Shown: piece by piece, positions 36,356-44,900 of the stretch
Numbering within the stretch: position 1 is the first letter of the stretch
Layout of the letters: each line of letters begins with the position of its first letter
Assembly (NCBI GenBank): GCA_019454985.1
Contig: JACFNF010000007.1
Location: forward strand, 1 to 64,000
Direction of reading: 5' to 3'
DNA from: Bacteroidales bacterium
GTDB lineage: Bacteria > Bacteroidota > Bacteroidia > Bacteroidales > F082
Length of the DNA: 64,000 bases
The notes under the pieces: generated by a model
Told to the model about the DNA's origin: nothing
Seen by the model: only the letters and a program-made list of their open reading frames with translations
The model's database searches: none
Translations under genes and position numbers: made by a program

Positions 36356-36976
36356 ATGGATAACGGTTCAAAAACACTGCATGGATATGAAAAGATGGAG
36401 TTTTATGCTCCGGAGAAACTCGAAGCCTTGGAAAAGCATTACCGTGCTATTCTCGAGATTATCGGCGAAGATTCTACCCGCGAAGGTTTAGAACTTACGC
36501 CCAGTCGGGTAGCCAAGTCTATCCAGTTTTTAACCCAAGGCTACGACCTCGACCCGCGTGAAATACTGCTTTCAGCCAAATTCAAAGAAGATTACCGCGA
36601 AATGGTCATTGTGAAAGATATTGAAGTTTTCTCGCTTTGCGAACATCATATGATACCCTTTATCGGCAAGGCACATGTAGGTTATATCCCCAATGGCTAT
36701 ATCACCGGTTTGAGCAAAATTGCCCGTGTTGTCGAAGTTTATTCGCGCCGGTTGCAGGTACAGGAACGACTCACTTCGCAAATCAAAGATGCCATTCAGC
36801 AGGCGCTTAATCCCTTGGGAGTAGCCGTTGTGATTGAGGCCCGACATCTTTGCATGTCCATGCGGGGCGTACAGAAACAAAGCGCTGTAACTACCACAAG
36901 CGACTTTACCGGCGCTTTTCGGCGAATGGAAACACGAGCCGAATTTATTAGTTTGATTAACAACAAACTACATTGA
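36356..36976 (+). CDS. folE: GTP cyclohydrolase I
   Basis: This cytoplasmic zinc enzyme converts GTP to 7,8-dihydroneopterin triphosphate for folate/pterin synthesis. The 206 residues have zinc ligands Cys95 and His98 ([10 protein letters not shown]) and Cys166 (RHLCMSMRG), with the typical [19 protein letters not shown] and RLQVQERLT segments. The N-terminal ~20 residues are variable. It lies 23 bases after the four-TM gene, so it may be transcribed from the porW promoter. It stands where atpB would be expected if this were the usual ATP synthase neighbourhood. Confidence 0.96.
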   Translation: MDNGSKTLHGYEKMEFYAPEKLEALEKHYRAILEIIGEDSTREGLELTPSRVAKSIQFLTQGYDLDPREILLSAKFKEDYREMVIVKDIEVFSLCEHHMIPFIGKAHVGYIPNGYITGLSKIARVVEVYSRRLQVQERLTSQIKDAIQQALNPLGVAVVIEARHLCMSMRGVQKQSAVTTTSDFTGAFRRMETRAEFISLINNKLH

Positions 36977-37150
36977 TTGTGGTCGCTCAGAATCTGATAT
37001 TGGGCAAAGTACTTCTCATACTGTTTACAATATTTGTTGAAAACTAAATATCGAATCCTATTTTATTGTTAATCAATAGCTTGACATCTAATAAACGCTC
37101 AGTTTCAAACTCCGGGCAAAAAATATAGTTTAGCCAAACCGTCAATTCCC

Positions 37151-37158
37151 TATCTTTG
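37151..37158 (+). promoter_or_regulatory. -7 box for fabD
   Basis: TATCTTTG, 67 bases before the fabD ATG. TTTA at 37129-37132 lies 18 bases upstream as a weak -33 element. Confidence 0.5.
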
Positions 37159-37225
37159 CCTTCTTTTTTAAGCGAAGATTTCCTTCATCTGCAAAGGGAC
37201 AGAAAAACCAACAAGAAATCGAATT

Positions 37226-38110
37226 ATGAAAGCTTACGTATTTCCCGGCCAAGGCGCTCAGTTTGTGGGTATGGGTAAAGATTTATACGAAAAATCCGCC
37301 AAAGCCAAAGAACTTTTCCTCAAGGCCAACAACATTCTGAAATTCAACATTACCGAGCTGATGTTTGACGGCACGGAAGAAGACCTTCGTCAAACAAAGG
37401 TTACCCAACCGGCCATTTTCCTTCATTCTGTAATTTTAGCTACTGCTTTGGGCGATGAGTTCAAGCCCGACATGGTGGCCGGTCATTCGCTTGGTGAGTT
37501 TTCGGCTTTGGTAGCCAACCGCACCCTCTCATTCGAAGATGGTCTTAAATTGGTGTATAAACGTGCTACTGCCATGCAATCTGCCTGTGAAGCCGTTCCG
37601 GGCACTATGGCCGCTATCCTGGGGATTGACGACAGCGAAGTGGAGAATATCTGTTCGCTGATTACCGATGAGGTCGTCGTTCCAGCCAATTACAACAGTG
37701 CCGGGCAGCTTGTGATCTCAGGCAGCGAGAAAGGGGTTGCCATTGCCTGCGAACGCATTTTAGCCGCCGGCGCCAAACGTGCACTTCCGCTCAAAGTGGG
37801 TGGCGCATTCCACTCTCCACTCATGGAGCCGGCACGCGTCGAACTTGCCGAGACCATCCATGCCACCAAATTTGTGAGAGGCATCTGCCCGATTTACCAA
37901 AACGTTACCGGTCAATCGGTTACTGATCCCGAGATCATCAAAAAGAATCTGATCGCACAGCTTACTGCACCGGTGAGGTGGACTCAAACCATGAACAATA
38001 TGATTGCTAATGGTTTGAAAACAGTGGTTGAGGTAGGCCCCGGGACCGTATTGCAAGGCCTGTTCAAAAAGGCAGACCGCAACCTTGATGTTTCAAGCGC
38101 TTCGATCTGA
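37226..38110 (+). CDS. fabD: Malonyl-CoA:ACP transacylase
   Basis: This cytoplasmic enzyme transfers malonyl groups from CoA to acyl-carrier protein at the start of fatty-acid synthesis. The 294 residues have FPGQGAQFVGMG at the N-terminus, the nucleophile motif AGHSLGE (Ser88), the QSACE segment, and GGAFHSPLM with the catalytic His near residue 190. VEVGPGTVLQGL ends the domain. It is a single-gene unit with its own promoter and a shared terminator downstream; no other fab genes are adjacent. Confidence 0.96.
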   Translation: MKAYVFPGQGAQFVGMGKDLYEKSAKAKELFLKANNILKFNITELMFDGTEEDLRQTKVTQPAIFLHSVILATALGDEFKPDMVAGHSLGEFSALVANRTLSFEDGLKLVYKRATAMQSACEAVPGTMAAILGIDDSEVENICSLITDEVVVPANYNSAGQLVISGSEKGVAIACERILAAGAKRALPLKVGGAFHSPLMEPARVELAETIHATKFVRGICPIYQNVTGQSVTDPEIIKKNLIAQLTAPVRWTQTMNNMIANGLKTVVEVGPGTVLQGLFKKADRNLDVSSASI

Positions 38111-38137
38111 TGGAAATTATTTTCGAATAACGATCTT

Positions 38138-38168
38138 AAAAAACCGGTATCATACACCGGTTTTTTTA
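38138..38168. terminator. Bidirectional terminator between fabD and cinA
   Basis: AACCGGT / ACCGGTT arms with a 7-base loop are extended by A and T runs on both sides. It overlaps the cinA stop codon. Confidence 0.8.
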
Positions 38169-39431
38169 TTTTTCAATCAGCCACAATCTAAGGACGTTAA
38201 GTGCAGCAATGGCAGCCCGACGGATATTGCGATCGCGTTGATCGCCCAATTGAAAACGGATTGCTTTACTCCCATTCGGGCCTGCTATTCCCACCCAGAC
38301 TGTTCCCACCGGTTTCTCGGCTGTTCCACCATCGGGTCCGGCAATGCCAGTTGTGGACAAAGCATAATCAACATTCATCATCCGTTTGATTCCTAACGCC
38401 ATTTCGATGGCTACTGCTTCGCTCACGGCTCCATGCTGCCGGAGAATGTTGGCATCCACATTGAGCAATGTTGTTTTTACCAAATTGTCGTAAGCCACCA
38501 CCGATCCCCGGAAATAACGTGAACTTCCCGCAACAGAAGTAAACAGGTGAGCCAGATAGCCGCCAGTGCAGCTTTCGGCAGTTGCCACGGTTAAGCCGTT
38601 TTCGGCCAACATCTGCCCCACAACTTCTTCGGGCATAGCCTCGTCGAAGCCATACACATATTCCGGAATGAGGCGACAAAGTGCCTCCACCTGGTCGGCC
38701 AACTCCTTTTCCAACACCGCTTTATCAGGATGATGTGCACCGAGACGAAGCCTCACGATGCCGGGCTGTGGCAGGTAAGCCAAGCGAAAATGAGGCGGGA
38801 GCGCCGATTCCCAGGCCTGAATACGGTCGGCAATCATGGATTCGCCGGCGCCAGTAGTCATCACTGTTTTAAAAAGGAAAAAATCGGATTGCGACAGGGC
38901 TTTCACCTCCGGCAGGATCAACTCGCTGAACATAGGTTTCATCTCGAAAGGCACACCCGGCATCGAAACGATGACTGCTCCATCTTTTTCGAACCACATC
39001 CCCGAAGCCGTGCCATAGTTGTTACGAATCACCCGGGCATTTGCCGGCAACATGGCCTGCTCGCGATTGCGAGGGGTTACAGCTAAGCCGCGTCTGGCAA
39101 AAAGCGCCTCTACAAAACTATATGCCTCTTCATTAAACACCAATGATGTGTCGAAATAGCGACACAGCGCCGGTTTGGTGATATCGTCAGAGGTAGGTCC
39201 CAGGCCGCCGGTTAGGAATATAAACTGAACCCGCTGCAACGCATTATCGAGAGCCTGATGCAGCTCAGCCTCGCTATCCCCAATGGTAGTTACCCGACTG
39301 AGCACAATGCCGTTGGCAAATAACTGCTCGCCCATCCAGGAAGCATTGGTGTTTACAACCTGACCGATTAACAATTCATCGCCGATAGAGATAATCTCAG
39401 CGGTGCCGGGAGTACGTTGAAGTGGAGTCAT
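38166..39431 (-). CDS. cinA: CinA-family protein (nicotinamide-nucleotide amidase type)
   Basis: 421 residues from the ATG at 39431 (MTPLQRTPGTAEIISIGDE); the longer frame upstream has no family similarity. The N-terminal MoCF-like domain has GDELLIGQVVNTN, FLTGGLGPTSDD and SMPGVPFEM. The C-terminal CinA domain has TVATAESCTGGYLAH, VVAYDNLVK and TGIAGPDGGTAEKPVGTVW, with the catalytic Ser in AESCTGG. The C-terminal domain deamidates NMN in NAD recycling; the N-terminal part is linked to ADP-ribose pyrophosphatase activity in some members. It is divergent from a nucleoside phosphorylase gene. Confidence 0.94.
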   Translation of the reverse strand: MTPLQRTPGTAEIISIGDELLIGQVVNTNASWMGEQLFANGIVLSRVTTIGDSEAELHQALDNALQRVQFIFLTGGLGPTSDDITKPALCRYFDTSLVFNEEAYSFVEALFARRGLAVTPRNREQAMLPANARVIRNNYGTASGMWFEKDGAVIVSMPGVPFEMKPMFSELILPEVKALSQSDFFLFKTVMTTGAGESMIADRIQAWESALPPHFRLAYLPQPGIVRLRLGAHHPDKAVLEKELADQVEALCRLIPEYVYGFDEAMPEEVVGQMLAENGLTVATAESCTGGYLAHLFTSVAGSSRYFRGSVVAYDNLVKTTLLNVDANILRQHGAVSEAVAIEMALGIKRMMNVDYALSTTGIAGPDGGTAEKPVGTVWVGIAGPNGSKAIRFQLGDQRDRNIRRAAIAALNVLRLWLIEK

Positions 39432-39510
39432 ATTTTGGAAAAAATCGCATTCATAAAACCTTAAGCGGCACGTCATGAAGGTACAGAAGCCGACTTTGGC
39501 CGCTTTTCTT

Positions 39511-39518
39511 TACTTTTG
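39511..39518 (+). promoter_or_regulatory. -7 box for the nucleoside phosphorylase gene
   Basis: TACTTTTG, 36 bases before the ATG at 39555. It excludes the TTG embedded in it as the start. Confidence 0.5.
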
Positions 39519-39554
39519 CAAATTTATTGCATTCACCTGACAAATACATCCATT

Positions 39555-40442
39555 ATGGGCAACCGTTTTATTCCCGATTCACAATTGGTACTGAACGCCG
39601 ATGGTTCGGTTTATCATTTAAAGCTTCATCCCGAGCAGATAGCCGACACCATTTTGTTGGTTGGCGATCCAAACCGTGTTCAAATGATTTCGCAACATTT
39701 CGATCAAGTGGAGCATCAGGTGGCCAACCGCGAACTGGTTACACACACAGGCTATTACAAAGGCAGGAGAATCAGCGCTATGTCAACCGGCATGGGAACT
39801 GACAATTTAGATATTGTGATCAACGAATTGGATGCGTTAGCCAATATTAATTTGAAAACCAGACAAATTCGCCCGGAACATCGGAAGTTGAACCTCATTC
39901 GACTGGGTACTTCAGGCGCTTTGCAACCCGATATTCCGGTGGACGGGACAGTGGTGGCCGCCCGATACGCATTAGGACTCGACGGTTTGCTTCACTTTTA
40001 TGCACAGAGCAAAGCCGTAATCGAACATGAGATGACACAGGCTTTTGTGGATTTTATGAAATGGAATCCTTTGCTGCCAGGTCCTTATGTGGTGAAAGCC
40101 TCCCCATTTTTATTGAAAACGCTTGCTTTTGATGCTATACAAGGCATCACCGCAACTGCGCCAGGGTTTTACGGGCCACAGGGAAGGGTGTTACGTTTAG
40201 ATCTTTCTGACGAAAAGATGAATTCGCGCATTGAATCCTTTGAATTTCAAAATGAACGTGTTACCAACTTTGAGATGGAATCTTCCGCCCTTTACGGGCT
40301 TTCGGCCATGTTGGGCCACGAAGCACTCACAATGTGCGTGATTATTGCCAATCGCGTTACCGAAAAATTTGCAAGCAATTACCATCCTTTTATGGAAAGA
40401 TTAATAATCAATACTTTAGACCGAATTGCCAATCTTTCATGA
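39555..40442 (+). CDS. Nucleoside phosphorylase (uridine/purine phosphorylase family)
   Basis: 295 residues from the ATG at 39555. This is a PNP/UDP superfamily fold: VGDPNRVQMISQHF near the N-terminus (phosphate-binding Gly-Asp-Pro), STGMGTDNLDIVINEL, IRLGTSGALQPDIPVG-like (here PVDGTVV), and FEMESSALYGLSAMLG with the ribose-binding Met-Glu-Ser. It cleaves a nucleoside with phosphate to base and ribose-1-phosphate. The FEMES motif and overall form suit the NP-I family, but the base specificity (uridine or purine) is not decided by what I can see. Confidence 0.9.
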   Translation: MGNRFIPDSQLVLNADGSVYHLKLHPEQIADTILLVGDPNRVQMISQHFDQVEHQVANRELVTHTGYYKGRRISAMSTGMGTDNLDIVINELDALANINLKTRQIRPEHRKLNLIRLGTSGALQPDIPVDGTVVAARYALGLDGLLHFYAQSKAVIEHEMTQAFVDFMKWNPLLPGPYVVKASPFLLKTLAFDAIQGITATAPGFYGPQGRVLRLDLSDEKMNSRIESFEFQNERVTNFEMESSALYGLSAMLGHEALTMCVIIANRVTEKFASNYHPFMERLIINTLDRIANLS

Positions 40443-40513
40443 TTACTCGTGCATTGACATTCTTGACCAAAATCGGGCTTGGCTATAAAGAAAGACAATT
40501 GGTTGAAAAATGT

Positions 40514-40544
40514 TCTGATTCATCAGTGAAACCTGTTAATTTTG
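40514..40544 (+). promoter_or_regulatory. Promoter of the envelope-glycan operon (TCTG-N19-TAATTTTG)
   Basis: TAATTTTG at 40537-40544 with TCTG (one mismatch to TTTG) exactly 19 bases upstream, 21 bases before the ATG at 40566. Confidence 0.55.
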
Positions 40545-40565
40545 TGTCTTTAATTTCTGACCCTG

Positions 40566-41984
40566 ATGGTTTTTAGCAGCAGCCTATTCCTTTTATATTT
40601 CCTACCGATCTTTTTGGTATTATACTACCTGAGCCCGCGTTTCCTAAAAAACTATGTTGCACTTTTAGCCAGTATCTTTTTTTACGCCTGGGGCGCGCCC
40701 GACTTCATTTTCATTGTGCTGGCCAGCATTGTAGCCGATTTTTACATCGTAAAGGTGATGCACCATTCCACCGGAAGCAAAAAAAAGTGGCTCACCGGCC
40801 TGAGTATTGCGCTCAATATCGGACTGTTGCTTTATTTTAAATACGCCAATTTTTTTGTTGAAAACCTTGATGTTGTGCTGCAACAATTTGGTTTTGGCCC
40901 AATTGCCTGGACACATGTTGCACTGCCTATCGGCATATCGTTTTTCAGTTTTCAGAAAATGACCTATGCTGTTGACGTTTACCGCAAGGTTCACGAGCCA
41001 TTGCAGCGCGTAAGCGACCTGGCACTTTATATTTTGATGTTCCCGCAGTTGATTGCAGGACCTATTGTCAGGTTCAACGAGATTGCCGGACAGTTGGTTG
41101 ATCGCCGATATAATGAGAATGCCGACAATCGTTTGACGGGTTTCTTCCGGTTTACCCTCGGATTGGCACGAAAAGTGCTAATAGCCAATCCATTGGGAGC
41201 TTTCGCCGACAGTGTTTTTGCAGCAGACGCCTCACAACTTTCCACCCCCACGCTCTGGGTCGGAATTCTGGCTTACGCCTACCAGATTTATTACGACTTT
41301 GCAGGCTATTCTGATATGGCCGTTGGTTTGGGGCGAATGATCGGCTTTGATTTTGTGGAAAACTTCAACAATCCTTACATCTCGCAGAATATTTCCGAGT
41401 TCTGGCGTCGTTGGCATATGTCGCTCGGGCGCTGGATGCGCGACTATCTTTACATCCCGCTGGGAGGCAACAGAGTAAATACAAAGCGTATGTACTTTAA
41501 TCTTTGGGTTGTTTTTCTCATTTCGGGATTCTGGCATGGAGCTGCCTGGAACTTCATCATCTGGGGCGGTTTTCATGGCCTTTTTCTGATTGCCGACCGA
41601 ATTTTCCTGCTCAGATTCTATCGGGCCATCGGCAAATTCCCAAGCGTACTGATCACTTTTGTCATCACCCTTGTGGGTTGGGTGTTGTTCAGATCGGAAA
41701 ATATGGTTCAGGTATGGGACTACACCATCGGGATGTTCAGCTTCAGGAGTGGTAACTCGCTGTTTGTCAGTCGTGAAGTGTGGATGACAATGGTTGCAGC
41801 CGCAGTTTTCGGGTTTTTAGCCTATTTCCCGCAAGTGGAAAAATGGCAGATAAAAATTTTGGCCAAAGAACAAAGACTGAAAACCATGATTTGGATGACA
41901 ATGGCTGCAATTGTCTTTTTTGTTTTAAGCCTTGGCGCCATCACCTCATCCGGTTTCAATCCGTTCATTTATTTCCGATTCTAA
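40566..41984 (+). CDS. MBOAT-family O-acyltransferase (AlgI/DltB-like)
   Basis: The 472 residues form a polytopic inner-membrane acyltransferase that passes acyl groups across the membrane for O-acetylation of an exported glycan. MBOAT signatures: LPIGISFFSFQKMTYAVDVY, FPQLIAGPIVRF, GYSDMAVGLGRMIGF, EFWRRWHMSLGRWMRDYLYI and the catalytic-His segment SGFWHGAAWNFIIWGGFHG. It is the first gene of an operon; the AlgJ/AlgX-like partner starts one base after its stop codon, matching the AlgI-AlgJ arrangement. The acceptor glycan is unknown. Confidence 0.95.
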   Translation: MVFSSSLFLLYFLPIFLVLYYLSPRFLKNYVALLASIFFYAWGAPDFIFIVLASIVADFYIVKVMHHSTGSKKKWLTGLSIALNIGLLLYFKYANFFVENLDVVLQQFGFGPIAWTHVALPIGISFFSFQKMTYAVDVYRKVHEPLQRVSDLALYILMFPQLIAGPIVRFNEIAGQLVDRRYNENADNRLTGFFRFTLGLARKVLIANPLGAFADSVFAADASQLSTPTLWVGILAYAYQIYYDFAGYSDMAVGLGRMIGFDFVENFNNPYISQNISEFWRRWHMSLGRWMRDYLYIPLGGNRVNTKRMYFNLWVVFLISGFWHGAAWNFIIWGGFHGLFLIADRIFLLRFYRAIGKFPSVLITFVITLVGWVLFRSENMVQVWDYTIGMFSFRSGNSLFVSREVWMTMVAAAVFGFLAYFPQVEKWQIKILAKEQRLKTMIWMTMAAIVFFVLSLGAITSSGFNPFIYFRF

Positions 41985-41985
41985 G

Positions 41986-43296
41986 ATGAAAGGATTGTAT
42001 ATCAAGCATTTACTTTTTGGCCTCATCGTGCTTTTGCTTTTGATGCCTTTGGTACAAAGCCGTTTCGATTTCCCGAAAATTAAACCCCTGAAAGGCTATT
42101 CCATACCTCACAAAAAACCAGTGGTCACTTTTGCCAATTATCTGAATGGCAGCCTTCAGGACAGCCTGAACAAATACATTGAACAAAACCTTGGATTTCG
42201 GCCCGATTTGATACGTCTGCACAACCAATTCCGCTATAGCCTGTTCGATACGGTTTCGGCTGCCGGCGTCATCAAGGGCAAAAACGGGTATCTTTTTGAG
42301 CTGAACTACATCAAGGCGTTTTACGGACTCGATTTCGTGGGTTACGATACCTTACGCAAACATATTGAGCAAACTGTGGTGGTAAATGATTGGCTTCAAA
42401 AGCAGGGCAAACATCTGATTGTGTTTCTTGCACCAGGAAAGGGAACTTATTTTTCTGATTATCTGCCAGATGGCTATAAGCCCGACAGCCTGCTGCCAAC
42501 TAATGAAAATACATATTACGAGTTGCTACAACAAAACCATATCCCTGTCATCAGTGGTAATCGTCTGTTTGCTGCCGTACGCGATACCTGCCGCTTTGCC
42601 CTTTTTCCGCAATGCGGCATTCACTGGTCCTACTATGGCCTTGGCGTTGCGTTCGATACTTTATTACATTATATGAATCAACTCAATGGCCGTGATTTTG
42701 TAGAGTTTACGATGAAGAATATCGTCGTCACCAACGATCTTCGCTCTCCCGACCGCGATCTTTGGGAAGGATTAAACATTTTCAGTAAACCCAACGATCA
42801 GCCCATGCCCTATCCCGAGTTCGGTTTTGTGCGCAAAGCGCCCGACAGTATGCCCTCGGTGATTGTGGTGGCCGACAGCTATTATTGGCAATGGTTTGGC
42901 GGCGGTTATGCAAATCAGGCTTTTGGCAAAAACGATTTCTGGTATTACAATATGCAGATTTTTGGTGGCGATGAGGGAAAAGAAGTTCAACGACAGAATG
43001 TTGATATTCTCACACGGGTGCTTGAAACCGATTTCATCATTCTGCTTCAGACCGATGCCAATATGTCGCGGTATAGTTTTGGATTTATTCCACAACTATA
43101 CGATGCCATTCAAAAAGCCCATGGTTTCGACAAAACCGCAATGGACGAAATCAGGCAGACGATGGATAACATCCGAAACAGCCCGGATTATATGGAATTG
43201 ATCAAAGAAAAAGCCGAAAAACGCAATATCACCGTGGACGAAATGCTTCGTTTAGATGCAATCTGGATTTACGAAAATAAACATAACTTGCAATAA
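41986..43296 (+). CDS. AlgJ/AlgX-like SGNH acetyltransferase partner with special C-terminal tail
   Basis: 436 residues from the ATG at 41986. The N-terminal TM anchor (about 7-24) is followed by a periplasmic domain. It shows KGKNGYLFE, typical of AlgX/AlgJ, an HWSYYG segment (Asp/His box region, GIHWS) and VVADSYYWQ (nucleophile Ser in the G/A-D-S block), so the SGNH-type catalytic set appears present. It would transfer acetyl from the MBOAT protein to the glycan in the periplasm. The last ~44 residues (from TMDNIRNSPDY to the end) form a separate helical-looking tail that recurs at the end of the polytopic protein at 28702-30426. Confidence 0.88.
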   Translation: MKGLYIKHLLFGLIVLLLLMPLVQSRFDFPKIKPLKGYSIPHKKPVVTFANYLNGSLQDSLNKYIEQNLGFRPDLIRLHNQFRYSLFDTVSAAGVIKGKNGYLFELNYIKAFYGLDFVGYDTLRKHIEQTVVVNDWLQKQGKHLIVFLAPGKGTYFSDYLPDGYKPDSLLPTNENTYYELLQQNHIPVISGNRLFAAVRDTCRFALFPQCGIHWSYYGLGVAFDTLLHYMNQLNGRDFVEFTMKNIVVTNDLRSPDRDLWEGLNIFSKPNDQPMPYPEFGFVRKAPDSMPSVIVVADSYYWQWFGGGYANQAFGKNDFWYYNMQIFGGDEGKEVQRQNVDILTRVLETDFIILLQTDANMSRYSFGFIPQLYDAIQKAHGFDKTAMDEIRQTMDNIRNSPDYMELIKEKAEKRNITVDEMLRLDAIWIYENKHNLQ

Positions 43297-43307
43297 TACA
43301 TTGTTTT

Positions 43308-44900
43308 ATGTTATCCAATCGGTTACGGTCACAAGGGTGTCCAACCATCTCTGATCGGCACGAAAAAATCCTTTTTTTCGGAGCGTTGGTGTTGACAATT
43401 GCGCCTTTGTTTCTGTTGCGTTATACGGCTTCACTTGACGGGCCAAAACATCTGACAGCCTCCAATATCATTGGGCGGCTCTGGCTTGGGGATCCCCTTT
43501 TCACCAACTTGTTTACATTAAACCCGATATACACCGGTAATACTCTGGGTATATGGATTTTAGCGCTACTGAATTTGGTTCTTCCAGCCGCGATGGCCGA
43601 AAAGATTTACTTAATCATTTATATGGTGGCTTTTGCAACTGGGTTTCGCTATCTGTTTCGCTCGTTTCATCCCGCACCCGGCTTCTTTAGCCTGCTTGCT
43701 TTTCCGTTCATCCATACATCGCTTTTTCAAATGGGCTATTACAATTTCAGTTTGGCTATTGCATTGCTCTTTTTCACCTTTGGATATTGGTTGCGCCACT
43801 CGGCTGAACTGAACAAAAAACAGGCATTCACTTTAAGCGTTTTATTACTCCTAACCTATCTCGCCCATATCTTTGTGTTTTTTGTCCTTCTTTTTGCTAT
43901 CGTCATTACGGCCATGGTTGAGTTGTTTGAGAATTACAAGTTGTTGAAGCAGGATTATGGCAGGGCTTTCTTAAAAAAAGTCGGTTTCACCTTTCTGGCA
44001 GTAGTTCCGTCATTGATCTTGTCGGGTTTCTACTTGCGCGACATCATGCTTTTTCAGCAAAGCAGCAGTCTTCGCACTAGCGATGCCGACAAACTTCATG
44101 ATTTGATTCACTTTCGGATGCTGGTTGGGTTCGATCCTAACGTTGAGTTACCACTTTATCACGCGTTGTTTATTTTTATGATGGTTAGTTCAATGTTTGT
44201 TTTTGTGCACCGCATCATCCGGACAATTCGATTTCGGGAACAGTTTTACTATGCTTCTGACCGTTTTTTGATTCTCTTTTTCTTTCTGACCGCTTTTTAT
44301 TTCTGGTTGCCTGATGGAACCGATGCGGCAGGCAGTGTTGGCGTACGTTTTCTGGTTCTCTTGACCATAGTTTGGGCTCTCTGGATCAGTGCACAAAAAT
44401 TTCCGTTTTTCATCCACCTCTTGCCTGTAGCTTTTTTATTGGTTTACGGAATAAAAGTCCATTCTATTCGATACGGATTTCTCAAGCCTTTGGACAACGA
44501 CATTCGTCAGATTGAACTTTTTGAGAAAAAAATCCCCGAGGGCAGCCGTGTTGTGACGATGAACTTCAGCAAAAACTGGTTGATGCAATATTTTCAGAAT
44601 TACATTGGCATGGAAGGGCGTTTGGTAGATTTACGCGGCAATTCGGCCTCGCCTTTTATGGCTTTCGACTGGAAAAACGGTCGTCCCGATGTGACACAAC
44701 GGGCCGAAGAACTACACGGATTTGCAGCCGACGGACAGCCGCCGCTTGCCTCTCATGTGGTTGTGTTTGAATACCGTCAGTTCATTTCAGAAGACACCCA
44801 ACCCAAACTTCGGGAAATTTTAAATCGCGACTACGAGATTACAGAAATATCTGATTCACAGCTTATTGCACTTTATACCCACAAAAACGCCTCACGATGA
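43308..44900 (+). CDS. Polytopic membrane protein, paralogue of the 28.7-kb protein (GT-C-like)
   Basis: 530 residues with about ten to eleven TM helices up to ~390, then a ~140-residue periplasmic part. It shares SLDGPKHL, PIYTGN, GFRYLF, GYYNFSLA, YIGMEGRLVDL and the DWKNGRPD region with the protein encoded at 28702-30426, but lacks that protein's C-terminal tail. The acidic first loop (Asp in SLDG) followed by many helices is GT-C-like; a glycosyltransferase using lipid-linked sugar is a reasonable guess. It starts 11 bases after the SGNH gene and overlaps the next gene by 4 bases (ATGA), so it belongs to the glycan operon. Confidence 0.78.
   Translation: MLSNRLRSQGCPTISDRHEKILFFGALVLTIAPLFLLRYTASLDGPKHLTASNIIGRLWLGDPLFTNLFTLNPIYTGNTLGIWILALLNLVLPAAMAEKIYLIIYMVAFATGFRYLFRSFHPAPGFFSLLAFPFIHTSLFQMGYYNFSLAIALLFFTFGYWLRHSAELNKKQAFTLSVLLLLTYLAHIFVFFVLLFAIVITAMVELFENYKLLKQDYGRAFLKKVGFTFLAVVPSLILSGFYLRDIMLFQQSSSLRTSDADKLHDLIHFRMLVGFDPNVELPLYHALFIFMMVSSMFVFVHRIIRTIRFREQFYYASDRFLILFFFLTAFYFWLPDGTDAAGSVGVRFLVLLTIVWALWISAQKFPFFIHLLPVAFLLVYGIKVHSIRYGFLKPLDNDIRQIELFEKKIPEGSRVVTMNFSKNWLMQYFQNYIGMEGRLVDLRGNSASPFMAFDWKNGRPDVTQRAEELHGFAADGQPPLASHVVVFEYRQFISEDTQPKLREILNRDYEITEISDSQLIALYTHKNASR

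Noticed and set aside
36977..37225. Search for an RNA gene or riboswitch between folE and fabD
   Set aside because: Only an AT-rich leader and the fabD -7 box can be seen; no stable conserved-looking structure was found.
40439..40576. Small plus-strand open frame (~45 codons) between the nucleoside phosphorylase and MBOAT genes
   Set aside because: It overlaps both neighbours, contains the MBOAT promoter and has no recognisable sequence features.
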